Shown: positions 41,804-50,066 of the stretch, piece after piece | Position numbering within the stretch: position 1 is the stretch's first letter | How the letters are laid out: every line of letters begins with the position of its first letter | Source: Bacteroidota bacterium | GTDB taxonomy: Bacteria > Bacteroidota > Bacteroidia > Flavobacteriales > Weeksellaceae | Assembly: GCA_023423715.1 (NCBI GenBank) | Contig: JAFAFC010000007.1 | Span: forward strand, 62,001-126,000 | Length of the DNA stretch: 64,000 nt | Direction of reading: 5' to 3' | Notes under the pieces: generated by a model | Database searches by the model: none | What the model was told of the DNA's origin: nothing | What the model saw: the letters and a program-made list of their open reading frames with translations, nothing else | Translations under genes and position numbers: made by a program

Positions 41804-44641
41804 ATGATTAGAAAATTATCTTTGCTTTCATTATTCGCATTGATGCCTGCTTCGTTCTACTACGCGCAGACTACCGTTTATGCTTATGTGAAAGATTCTC
41901 AGGGTAAACCGATTGAGAGAGCAGAAATCGATCTTCTGCAGTCTGACAACGATAAAGTTGCAGATAAAATCGGATATTTCCAGTTCGTAGATCTACTACC
42001 TGGACAATACGAAATTAACGTAGCTAAACCAGGTTTTGAAACTAGAATTCTAAAATTTGAAGTTCTAGAAAATGAGAAGAAAAAAGACTTAGGAGTCATT
42101 AGCTTAGCCCCATTATCTGGATCATCTGATTCGGGGGTAATTGTCATTGACGAGTCCATGTCTGACGACGAAGGTGGCTCAATGCAGCCAACCGTTGGTT
42201 TGTTAAGCTCGGGAAGAGATATTTTTCAAAATGTAACCGCTTTCGAATTGGGAGCGTATTGGTTCCGACCAAGAGGTGTGGATAACCGTTATGAAGACGT
42301 TCTTTTCAACGGGGTTACCATGTCAAAAAACGATGATGGTAGAATTGACTTCTCAAACTGGGGCGGACTTAATGACGTAACGCGTTATCCTCTAGAAAAT
42401 GCAGATAACATCACACCTTCGGAATATTCTTTCGGAAACTTAGGTGGTGTCGTTTATTACAACACTAGAGCGTCATCGTACAGAAAAGGAACTTCTTTGG
42501 CGTATTCATTTACAAACAGAAGCTACTTCCACCGACTGATGGCGACATATAACTCAGGTTTGAGCAAAAACGGATGGGCGTTCTCACTTTCTGCTAGTAG
42601 AAGATGGGCAGATCGTGGAATCATCCATGGTGTTTACCAAGATTCATATGCGTATTTCGGATCTATTGAAAAGAAATTCTCTGATCGTTTCTCTGTAAAC
42701 TTAACCGCTTTTGGAGCGCCAACATATCGCTCAACAAACAGCCCGAACACGCAAGAAGCCTATGATATAATGGGTAAAAATTACAATGCATATTGGGGAT
42801 GGCAAGATGGTGAAAAGCGAAATTCTAGAATCAGAAATACGTTTGAGCCAATCTTCCAACTGCAGTTTTATAACAAATTGGGTAAAACAAGTAACTGGAA
42901 CAACACCTTCTCGTATCAGTTTGGTAGAGATGGAAGAAGTCGTCTAGACTGGTTCCGTGCTTCGGACCCAAATCCAACGTATTACAGAAAATTACCTAGT
43001 TATTGGACAGATCGTTTCTTACAAACAGGGAGTGATGGCGGAACCGATATCACTGCTGCAGAGCAAGCAGAAATTGATAACGTAAGAAACAACTTCGTAG
43101 CAAATAGTCAGATTAACTGGAACGATTTATACAACGCGAATAGAAACAACCTTGAAAGAGGAGCGCTTTATTCCGTTGTAGAAGACGTAAATAAAGATAA
43201 AACATTCAACTATGTTTCGCATTTCGATACGAAACTAGATGAAAACTGGAAATTGAATTTGAATTTCTCATATCAAAATTTGGTTTCAGATAACTTCAGA
43301 AGCATTAAAGACCTTTTAGGAGCAACCTATGCAAACAACCTGAACTCTTTCGGAAACAATCAAGCTTTTGATGTAGACAATCCTAATACGCAAGTTCACG
43401 AAGGTGATAGAACTCAATATTCATACGATTTGTTGAGACAAACGTACACTTTAAACGCTTCAACAGAAGTTGATTTACCAAGATGGACAGCGGTTGCTTC
43501 AATCTTTGCATCGTATTCAGAATCGCAAAGAGATGGAAAATTCCGTCACCATTTGTACAAAAACAACTCAAAAGGTAAGAGTGATATCTACGATTTCACC
43601 AATGCTGGAATTAAAGGGAAAGTAACGTATAAAATCAACGGTAAAAACTTCATTACGTACGCAGGAACGTATTTCAGTACAGCTCCAACGTTGAATGAAA
43701 TTTTCTTGAATCCAAGAGCAAATGATTTTTCGGTACCTGGTTTAGAAAATCAAATCATCAACTCGAATGAGTTAAGTTATATCTTAAGAGGACAAATCAT
43801 AAAACTTCGTTTATCAGGATATTGGACGGATGTTGAAAACGCTATTGAAGTTTCAAGATACTATTCTGAAGGAATTGAATTACTTGGACAATCTGGAAAC
43901 GTAAGTTCAAGTGACGCTTTCATTACAGAAGTTCTTTCAGGAGCTCACAAGCGTTACAAAGGTTTAGAATTAGGAGTTGACGTAAAAGTAACTCCAACCC
44001 TGAACTTCAACGCTGTAGGAAGCTGGGGTGAATATACATACGAAAACAACCCGAATGTATATTACGCAGCAGATAGCGATAATTTAACACAAGGATTCTC
44101 ATCTTTAGGAAAAGCAAATATCAAAGGATATAAAGTTGGAGGAACACCACAAAAAGCCTTTTCTGCTGGTTTGAAATACAATTCTCCCAAATTCTGGTGG
44201 GTAGGTGTTTCTGGAAATTATTTGATGGATCAATATTTAGATTTCTCAGCAATCACAAGAACGCCAATTTTCTATACAGATTTAACGGGAGATCCTTACA
44301 CGGCTGTAAAAGACTATTTAGGATCAGGAATTGATGTTCCTGCCGCTTCTCCAGACGCCATTGCTACTTTATTGAAGCAACGTAAGTTTGAAGATCAGTT
44401 CATGCTAAATGCTAACGCAGGAAAATCATTCTTACTTGGTAAATACAGAATGGGTATCAGCGTGAGTGTAAACAACATCTTGAACAACAGAGATTATGTT
44501 ACTGGTGGATTCGAGCAAGGAAGAAGATCAACCTTCCGTGACGCTTATGTAGAAAGCCAAAGAGAAACTCCACTTTTCGGACCTAAATTATGGTATGATA
44601 GAGGGACAACTTTCTTTGCGAACATTTATTTAAGATTCTAA
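41804..44641 (+). CDS. TonB-dependent outer membrane receptor
   Basis: 945-aa receptor. Signal peptide about 1-21, a carboxypeptidase-like N-terminal domain (YVKDSQGKPIERAEIDLLQ ... GQYEINVAKPGFE), then plug and barrel ending in FFANIYLRF. The substrate is not evident. Followed after 22 bases by a DUF5689 lipoprotein and divergent from a secreted EEP nuclease. A RagA/SusC-like partner role with the lipoprotein is possible, but the sequence is not of SusC type. Confidence 0.9.
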   Translation: MIRKLSLLSLFALMPASFYYAQTTVYAYVKDSQGKPIERAEIDLLQSDNDKVADKIGYFQFVDLLPGQYEINVAKPGFETRILKFEVLENEKKKDLGVISLAPLSGSSDSGVIVIDESMSDDEGGSMQPTVGLLSSGRDIFQNVTAFELGAYWFRPRGVDNRYEDVLFNGVTMSKNDDGRIDFSNWGGLNDVTRYPLENADNITPSEYSFGNLGGVVYYNTRASSYRKGTSLAYSFTNRSYFHRLMATYNSGLSKNGWAFSLSASRRWADRGIIHGVYQDSYAYFGSIEKKFSDRFSVNLTAFGAPTYRSTNSPNTQEAYDIMGKNYNAYWGWQDGEKRNSRIRNTFEPIFQLQFYNKLGKTSNWNNTFSYQFGRDGRSRLDWFRASDPNPTYYRKLPSYWTDRFLQTGSDGGTDITAAEQAEIDNVRNNFVANSQINWNDLYNANRNNLERGALYSVVEDVNKDKTFNYVSHFDTKLDENWKLNLNFSYQNLVSDNFRSIKDLLGATYANNLNSFGNNQAFDVDNPNTQVHEGDRTQYSYDLLRQTYTLNASTEVDLPRWTAVASIFASYSESQRDGKFRHHLYKNNSKGKSDIYDFTNAGIKGKVTYKINGKNFITYAGTYFSTAPTLNEIFLNPRANDFSVPGLENQIINSNELSYILRGQIIKLRLSGYWTDVENAIEVSRYYSEGIELLGQSGNVSSSDAFITEVLSGAHKRYKGLELGVDVKVTPTLNFNAVGSWGEYTYENNPNVYYAADSDNLTQGFSSLGKANIKGYKVGGTPQKAFSAGLKYNSPKFWWVGVSGNYLMDQYLDFSAITRTPIFYTDLTGDPYTAVKDYLGSGIDVPAASPDAIATLLKQRKFEDQFMLNANAGKSFLLGKYRMGISVSVNNILNNRDYVTGGFEQGRRSTFRDAYVESQRETPLFGPKLWYDRGTTFFANIYLRF

Positions 44642-44663
44642 GATTAACAGTAAGAAATTCATT

Positions 44664-46733
44664 ATGAAAACGATTATATCAACTTTTAAAATCTTCTCGT
44701 GGGCATTGATGGCATTATTGCTTACTGCTTGTGTGCACGATGATAAATACAACAACCCAGATCTTCAAGCGTACCAATGTAAAGATCAATTTGATGGATA
44801 CAAAACCATTACGCTTGACGCGCTTAAGAAAATGGGTTCCGGAACGAAAATCACTGAAAAACTTTTAGTGGAAGGCTACGTTTCTTCATCTGACGAAACG
44901 GGAAATATTTACAAATACATCTACATTCAAGATAAACCTGAAAATCCAACTCAAGGTTTGGTTATTAGTGTTGATGCAGTGAATACGTACGCAAATTATC
45001 CTCAAGGGTCTAAAATTTCTATCACACTAGATGGACTTTCTTTAGGAACGTATGGGAATTTCATTCAATTGGGTGAAAACAGCTCAACAACAGGAGTTTT
45101 TGGACGTATTACAGAAAGTACATTGCCAAAGAAAATCTTCAAATCATGTACGACTCCAAAGGCTACAATTAAGCCTTTAGTAATGAAATTAGCTGATTTT
45201 AAAACGGCAAACGATCAATACGTGGGGTGTTTAGTGCAAATCGACAATGCTGAATTTGACAAGAAAACCCTTTGTATGCAGTACGCTCCAGAAGGAACAA
45301 GTATTGATAGACAAATCAACGATCCTAATACTACGCTTACAACAAGAGTTGTGAGAAACAGTGGTTACGCAACGTTTGCAAACAAAAACCTACCTTCAGG
45401 AAACGGGAAATTTGTTGGAATTTTAAGCAAATTCAACTCTTCATACCAATTCTACATCGTAAACGATTCTGATTTGGATATGAAAGGACCTCGTTTAGAT
45501 AAATTAACAGCAACTTGTCAGGCGGACGCTTCTGCTACACCAAAAACAGTTGCTCAAGTAAAAGAATACTACAAAGGTTCTCTTTATCAAATTACAGAAA
45601 ATGCAACATTAACAGCAAAAGTTGTTGGTAATGATGCTGCAGGTAACTTATTCAAAAAAGTTTACGTAGAAGATGAAACGGGAGGAATTATGATTAACAT
45701 CAATGTTGTTGATCTTTTCCTAGATCGTCGTTTCCAAATTGGTAGAACGGTAACAATTGGTCTTAAAGATCTTTACATCAACGACAAAAATGGAGAAGTA
45801 CAATTAGGTGCCCTTTTCCAAGGAAATGTTGGACAAGTAAATCCGGAAGAAACCTACAAACACTTCTTCAGAACAGATCGTCCAATTACAACAGTAACTC
45901 CAACGGTTAAGAAAATTAATGAACTTACCAAAGCAGATGTCGGGCGATATATCCGAATCAAAGATCTACAATTCATTGAAACGGATTTAGGAAAAACCTA
46001 TGCTGAAGGAACGAATACAACAGCAAGAACTCTTGAAGATTGTAGCGGAAACAAAATTGATTTAACAACATCTGGTTATGCAGATTTTGGAACAAGAGAT
46101 TTCCCTTTTAAAGCGAGTTCTACGGATATTGATACTGGAAAAGGAGACGTAACAGGTATCTTAAGTTATTATAACGGAAAATATCAGATCTGGATTCTTA
46201 ACTTAAGAGGAGCCGATTTGGATAATCCACGTTGCGACGGAACTACTCCAGTACCAACGGCTACTATTTTCAAAGAAGGATTTGATAACTTATCAAATTG
46301 GACCGCAGTAAACGTTTTAGGAACACAGACATGGACAACGACCAATTTCGGAAATCCTAGACCAAGCGCATTTCTTGACGGAAGCAGACAAGCTAATGAA
46401 GACTGGTTAGTTTCTAAACCGATTGCATTAAGCGGTTACTCCGACCCTTTCTTTAGTTTTGAAACGGATGGCCGATTCAATGGAAATCCACTAGAAGTTT
46501 ATGTAACCGAAAACTATACGGGGAACGTGGCAACTACGACTTGGGCAAAAGCAACCAACGCGGTTTACGACACCGATTTAGACGGTTTCGCAGGCTTTGT
46601 TTCATCTGGGAAAATCAGTTTGAAAGCATACGAAGGAAAATCCGTTGTTATTGCTTTTAAATACACATCTGTTGCAGGAGCTTCAGTTTCTTGGGAACTT
46701 GACAACGTCATCGTACGAGGCGTTAAGAAATAA
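44664..46733 (+). CDS. DUF5689 lipoprotein with C-terminal choice-of-anchor/jelly-roll domain
   Basis: 689-aa lipoprotein (LLLTAC, Cys23). Two DUF5689-type OB-like domains follow each other (about 45-270 and 290-530); each has VxGYVSSSDETGNIYKYIYIQD-like and GRYIRIKDLQF-like strands. From about 535 there is a choice-of-anchor-J-like domain (FKEGFDNLSNWTAVN ... VSWELDNVIVRG). Members usually pair with a TonB receptor, as here. DUF5689 domains also occur fused to secreted nucleases, which supports a nucleic-acid role. Confidence 0.85.
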   Translation: MKTIISTFKIFSWALMALLLTACVHDDKYNNPDLQAYQCKDQFDGYKTITLDALKKMGSGTKITEKLLVEGYVSSSDETGNIYKYIYIQDKPENPTQGLVISVDAVNTYANYPQGSKISITLDGLSLGTYGNFIQLGENSSTTGVFGRITESTLPKKIFKSCTTPKATIKPLVMKLADFKTANDQYVGCLVQIDNAEFDKKTLCMQYAPEGTSIDRQINDPNTTLTTRVVRNSGYATFANKNLPSGNGKFVGILSKFNSSYQFYIVNDSDLDMKGPRLDKLTATCQADASATPKTVAQVKEYYKGSLYQITENATLTAKVVGNDAAGNLFKKVYVEDETGGIMININVVDLFLDRRFQIGRTVTIGLKDLYINDKNGEVQLGALFQGNVGQVNPEETYKHFFRTDRPITTVTPTVKKINELTKADVGRYIRIKDLQFIETDLGKTYAEGTNTTARTLEDCSGNKIDLTTSGYADFGTRDFPFKASSTDIDTGKGDVTGILSYYNGKYQIWILNLRGADLDNPRCDGTTPVPTATIFKEGFDNLSNWTAVNVLGTQTWTTTNFGNPRPSAFLDGSRQANEDWLVSKPIALSGYSDPFFSFETDGRFNGNPLEVYVTENYTGNVATTTWAKATNAVYDTDLDGFAGFVSSGKISLKAYEGKSVVIAFKYTSVAGASVSWELDNVIVRGVKK

Positions 46734-46754
46734 TTTGACCAAACACTATAGTAA

Positions 46755-46787
46755 TAAAAAAGACCTCAAATTGAGGTCTTTTTTATT
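46755..46787. terminator. Bidirectional terminator
   Basis: AAAAAAGACCTCAA att... pairing with TTGAGGTCTTTTTT; it reaches the stop codon of the convergent aat gene. Confidence 0.85.
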
Positions 46788-47421
46788 TTTTTAGACATTT
46801 TAAAAATTCTAATTTGGGGATATTTCTCGCTCCCAACGATTCTAAATGGCTAGAATGTATTTGACAATCAATAATATCAAACACATTGCTATATCTCAAA
46901 ACAAATTGAATAAAACCCGCTTTGGAAGCATTACTCATCCTAGAAAACATACTTTCTCCGCAAAATACACGACCAACGATAACCCCATAAAATCCGCCGA
47001 CCAATTCACCTTCATGCCAAACCTCAATACTCTTGGCTTTTCCTTGCAGATTAAGTTCTAAAAACGCATTGATAATCTCCTCTGTAATCCAAGTTCCATC
47101 TTGATCCGGCCGTTCGATTTCCTGGCAACTGCGAATGACCTCTTCAAAACAAGCGTTCTCCGTAAATTGAAATACCTCATCTTTAATAATCTTCCGCATT
47201 GATTTAGAAACCCTCAATTCCGAAGGAAATAAAACAAAACGAGGATCAGGACACCACCACAGAATTTCTTCATCAGGATTGAACCAAGGAAAAATACCAT
47301 TTTGATAGGCTTCCCAAACATAATCGACATTTAAATTTCCTCCAGCCGCAAGAAGGCCGCCCGGTGGATGATAAAAATGAGGATCTGGAAAATTAGGAAG
47401 CGTATCCGAAAGAAAAATCAT
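46783..47421 (-). CDS. aat: Leucyl/phenylalanyl-tRNA-protein transferase
   Basis: 212-aa enzyme of the N-end rule pathway, adding Leu or Phe to proteins with N-terminal Lys or Arg before ClpAP degradation. PPGGLLAAGGNLN, NGIFPWF, WWCPDPRFVL, TWITEEIINAF, GGFYGVIVGRVFCGESMFS, SHLESLGARNIP are all diagnostic. Complete length. Follows the DUF3127 gene and its terminator. Confidence 0.95.
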   Translation of the reverse strand: MIFLSDTLPNFPDPHFYHPPGGLLAAGGNLNVDYVWEAYQNGIFPWFNPDEEILWWCPDPRFVLFPSELRVSKSMRKIIKDEVFQFTENACFEEVIRSCQEIERPDQDGTWITEEIINAFLELNLQGKAKSIEVWHEGELVGGFYGVIVGRVFCGESMFSRMSNASKAGFIQFVLRYSNVFDIIDCQIHSSHLESLGARNIPKLEFLKCLKK

Positions 47422-47438
47422 AGGCCAAAATAAATGAA

Positions 47439-47463
47439 AAATCCCCTTTAAAAAAAGAGGATT
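47439..47463 (-). terminator. Terminator of the DUF3127 gene
   Basis: On the minus strand AATCCTCTTT and AAAGGGGATT pair in 10 positions (one G-T) and are followed by TTT. Confidence 0.7.
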
Positions 47464-47487
47464 CGGTTTTAGTAACTTTATTCTTAA

Positions 47488-47871
47488 TTAGAATGGCAAA
47501 TCGTCATCTTCTTCCTCTTGGAAAGGATTCCCGTTGCTTGCAGGTGCTGAACTAGCGGCGCTTGATGGCATCGCTTGTGTAGGCTCTACTCCACCATCCA
47601 TTACTTTTTCTACTCTCCAACCTACAATACTATTAAAATATTTGGTTTCACCTTGAGGGCTCGTCCACTCTCTTCCTCTAATATTAATACCCACTTTCAC
47701 ATTTTCCCCCTCTGAAATAGTATCTAATAAAGAAATTTTATCTTGTAAAAACTCAACATTAATAGGCTGTGGATACTGTTCTTGCGTAAGCAAAATCATT
47801 TCTCTTTTCTGAAACCCAGATCCAAACGTCTGAGTATCACCAATCTTCTTAACTGTTCCTTGTAATTCCAT
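47488..47871 (-). CDS. DUF3127 family protein
   Basis: 127-aa protein that starts MELQGTVKKIGDTQTFGSGF and has QEQYPQPINVEFLQDK and NIRGREW, the DUF3127 signature, an OB-fold-like family found in Bacteroidota. The C-terminus is a flexible tail ending in acidic DDDLPF, similar to the tail of single-stranded DNA-binding proteins that recruits partners. An SSB-like role is a suggestion only. Confidence 0.8.
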   Translation of the reverse strand: MELQGTVKKIGDTQTFGSGFQKREMILLTQEQYPQPINVEFLQDKISLLDTISEGENVKVGINIRGREWTSPQGETKYFNSIVGWRVEKVMDGGVEPTQAMPSSAASSAPASNGNPFQEEEDDDLPF

Positions 47872-47958
47872 TGCAAATATTTATTTTGTAAAAATAACAA
47901 AAATGAATGGTACTGCCGAATAAATGAAATTTATTATTAAAAATAATTCTGAAAAAAA

Positions 47959-48001
47959 TTTGTGAGTATAAATAAAAATGCTTTATATTTGCACTCACAA
48001 A
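47959..48001 (+). promoter_or_regulatory. tRNA array promoter inside a 9-bp inverted repeat
   Basis: -33 TTTG (47959-47962) and -7 TATATTTG (47984-47991) with 21 bases between. The promoter is bracketed by TTTGTGAGT (47959-47967) and ACTCACAAA (47993-48001), an exact inverted repeat. Confidence 0.6.
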
Positions 48002-48028
48002 AAAGAAAGGAGTTCTTTAATAAAATCC

Positions 48029-48110
48029 GCGGATGTGGTGTAATTGGTAGCCACGCCAGACTTAGGATCTGGTGCTTCACGGCGTGGGGGTTCGAGTCCC
48101 TTCATCCGCA
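48029..48110 (+). tRNA. tRNA-Leu(TAG)
   Basis: 82 bases. Acceptor stem GCGGATG pairs with CATCCGC; anticodon loop CTTAGGA gives anticodon TAG; long variable arm typical of tRNA-Leu; T-loop TTCGAGTC. The CCA end is not encoded. Confidence 0.95.
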
Positions 48111-48119
48111 CAAATCGAT

Positions 48120-48195
48120 GCGAAAATAGCTCAGCTGGTAGAGCACAACCTTGCCAAGGTTGGGGTCGCGGGTTCGAATCCCGTTTTTCGCTCCA
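48120..48195 (+). tRNA. tRNA-Gly(GCC)
   Basis: 76 bases including an encoded CCA. Acceptor GCGAAAA pairs with TTTTCGC; loop TTGCCAA gives anticodon GCC; T-loop TTCGAATC. Confidence 0.95.
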
Positions 48196-48199
48196 CTAC

Positions 48200-48283
48200 G
48201 CCCTGGTGGTGGAATTGGTAGACACGCAGGACTTAAAATCCTGTGTCCGCAAGGACGTACGGGTTCAAGTCCCGTCTGGGGTA
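48200..48283 (+). tRNA. tRNA-Leu(TAA)
   Basis: 84 bases. Anticodon stem CAGGA/TCCTG around loop CTTAAAA, anticodon TAA; long variable arm; T-loop TTCAAGTC. The acceptor stem needs three G-T pairs. It is the last gene before the accessory island. Confidence 0.93.
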
Positions 48284-48287
48284 CTTT

Positions 48288-48323
48288 AAACCCTCTGTAA
48301 CTTCGGTTAACAGAGGGTTTTTT
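48288..48323 (+). terminator. tRNA array terminator
   Basis: AAACCCTCTGT ... ACAGAGGGTTT, 11-bp stem followed by TTTG. Confidence 0.85.
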
Positions 48324-48368
48324 GTTTTTAGGGTGGTCAAATGGGTGGCTAGTTTATTTTAGAATAGC

Positions 48369-49412
48369 TTAATCAGTTTCAAAATAAAGAAAGCCATTAT
48401 TGTTCGCTATCGTAAGTAGTGGTTGTATTGTATTCTCAAACGATTTTTCATCAAAAGAATTAATGGATGGAAATATTGTAAGGTATTCTTCTAAATATTT
48501 GCTACTGGACTTGTTGCTTAAATGTATTTCGAATGCAATCTTCTGTAATTCCTTAAACTTGTGAAAATAGATATCAAATGATGGCAATCTGTCGCTTTTA
48601 GACAAATTAAAAGTTCTATCAACGGGAGCTAAATTCCAAATTAGATCATGTGAGACAAAAGCGTATGGAACAAAATGATCAATAGCGAAATTCTTTTCAG
48701 AGTAGTCTAGTCTGTTTCCAGTAAATATACATTCTATAGACCCCATCTCTTTAAAAACCAACTTCCAATAATCCTTTGTCTGATTTACAAGGCTATTTCT
48801 AGTTGCTGGCTTGATTAATTTATTTGGAATGTCTGGAACATTAGGGTTTCTTGTTTGTAAAAACAAAGCTAAGTTCCAATAACAAAACTCTTTTAGAATT
48901 TTAGAATTCCTATTTAAATAGTTCTGCCACAAAGGGTTTATCTTAATAAAATCCTTTTCTAAACCGTAAATCGCCTTCTTCTCAAAATCTTGAGAAGCAT
49001 TATATACATCTTTTTTTGATTTGTTGGGGAACCAAGGAGAAAGAAACCAATGCGGAACGTTTTTATCAAAATGATTCAAGATTCTTACAGTTTCTTTATT
49101 GTTTGATGATATTAGTTGATTTAGTATTTGTGGTCTATTTTCGTCGATTGTTATTCCTTCTGTTTCTCTGATTTTCAGAATTGCAACTTCGATCATGTCA
49201 AAAGATCCAAAAGACAAATGAAAATAGTTTACAGTATACCAAGAATTACTTATCATCCTTGCGAACAACTCTCGTTTAGAAATTTCCAATTTCCCTTGTT
49301 CTACAGATTCAATTAATGCAAGCAACCAATAATACTTATAAGTTGCAGTTGTCCGATTAAATACAGCAGACAAGAGATTTACAGGAAGCTTTTGGGAGTG
49401 TGGTAAGTGCAT
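48369..49412 (-). CDS. HNH endonuclease
   Basis: 347-aa protein. The C-terminal half has the HNH core: ECIFTGNRLDYSEKNFAIDH, then FVPYAFVSHDLIWNLAPVD and FNLSKSDRLP; the DH, N and N/K residues match the HNH nucleases that cut with one metal ion. The N-terminal 220 residues are helical and Trp/Phe-rich, unrecognised, possibly a targeting part. It is the terminal gene of the island, 19 bases after a 180-aa ASCH-like gene, and its end lies 85 bases from the tRNA array. Likely a restriction-type nuclease; the target is unknown. Confidence 0.8.
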   Translation of the reverse strand: MHLPHSQKLPVNLLSAVFNRTTATYKYYWLLALIESVEQGKLEISKRELFARMISNSWYTVNYFHLSFGSFDMIEVAILKIRETEGITIDENRPQILNQLISSNNKETVRILNHFDKNVPHWFLSPWFPNKSKKDVYNASQDFEKKAIYGLEKDFIKINPLWQNYLNRNSKILKEFCYWNLALFLQTRNPNVPDIPNKLIKPATRNSLVNQTKDYWKLVFKEMGSIECIFTGNRLDYSEKNFAIDHFVPYAFVSHDLIWNLAPVDRTFNLSKSDRLPSFDIYFHKFKELQKIAFEIHLSNKSSSKYLEEYLTIFPSINSFDEKSFENTIQPLLTIANNNGFLYFETD

Positions 49413-49431
49413 GTTGGCTCGTTGTAATAAA

Positions 49432-49974
49432 TCAAATGTTCTTTTTCCTTTTCCTAATTTCCAAAATTAGCTTGTGCTTTTTCATTCCTTTCTTAACTGA
49501 TTCTTTTTTAGGTAAAACAGATTTATCAGGAACTTTAGGCATAACTTTCTCTGGTTTCTTCAAGTTATGAATATTCCGGTACAACCGCCCTCTTTGAGAA
49601 TCAAATACAATAGTATCAAGTAATAAGCAAATGCCCTTATAAATGTCATGTCCTTGGATGTCCAGGGTATCTGGAAACTTTTTCTTGTCCAAGGTCCACC
49701 CTTTTAAGCCTATTAATAACCTGGGACTATTTGGCTCGTAGCCTCCTTGAAATAAAATGTACTTCAAAGGCTTCATTTCATGAGATGGTAAACCATCTTT
49801 ACCCTTAATAAAAAGTTTTCTCCTAAAAAACTCCGTATTATCTCGATACTCAACATTTTTTAATTGCTCCCTCATATCATCGAGGTAAACATTTTTAATA
49901 GTTAAGTAAAGAATATTCTCTTTCTTAAGATTTAGTTGGTCAATTACCTTTTGTAGTTCTGGTGTGTAGCTCAT
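49432..49974 (-). CDS. Hypothetical protein, possibly ASCH/PUA-like
   Basis: 180-aa protein. Its first 110 residues suggest an ASCH/PUA-like domain: LYLTIKNVYLDDMREQLKNV, with LKNVEYR resembling the G-K-x-x-E-Y-R motif of ASCH domains, then PLKYILFQGGYEP and LLIGLKGW. The last 50 residues are Lys-rich, probably nucleic-acid binding. It lies 19 bases before the HNH gene. ASCH and related PUA-like domains can recognise modified bases, so the pair could be a modification-dependent restriction unit. The family call is weak. Confidence 0.55.
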   Translation of the reverse strand: MSYTPELQKVIDQLNLKKENILYLTIKNVYLDDMREQLKNVEYRDNTEFFRRKLFIKGKDGLPSHEMKPLKYILFQGGYEPNSPRLLIGLKGWTLDKKKFPDTLDIQGHDIYKGICLLLDTIVFDSQRGRLYRNIHNLKKPEKVMPKVPDKSVLPKKESVKKGMKKHKLILEIRKRKKNI

Positions 49975-50066
49975 TTTACTCCATTATCATTAGCTTAATA
50001 ATACTTAAATATTCTTCTAGAATTCAATAAATAACAAAATGTGATTTACTTAATAAATTTAAGTCG

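Noticed and set aside
48324..48368. GGTGG direct repeats (GGGTGG, spaced 11 bases) after the tRNA terminator as an attachment site
   Set aside because: They are too short, and no matching copy or integrase is present in the window.
48369..49412. HNH gene as a homing endonuclease of the tRNA array
   Set aside because: It is oriented with, and 19 bases behind, an island gene, and the tRNAs show no intron.
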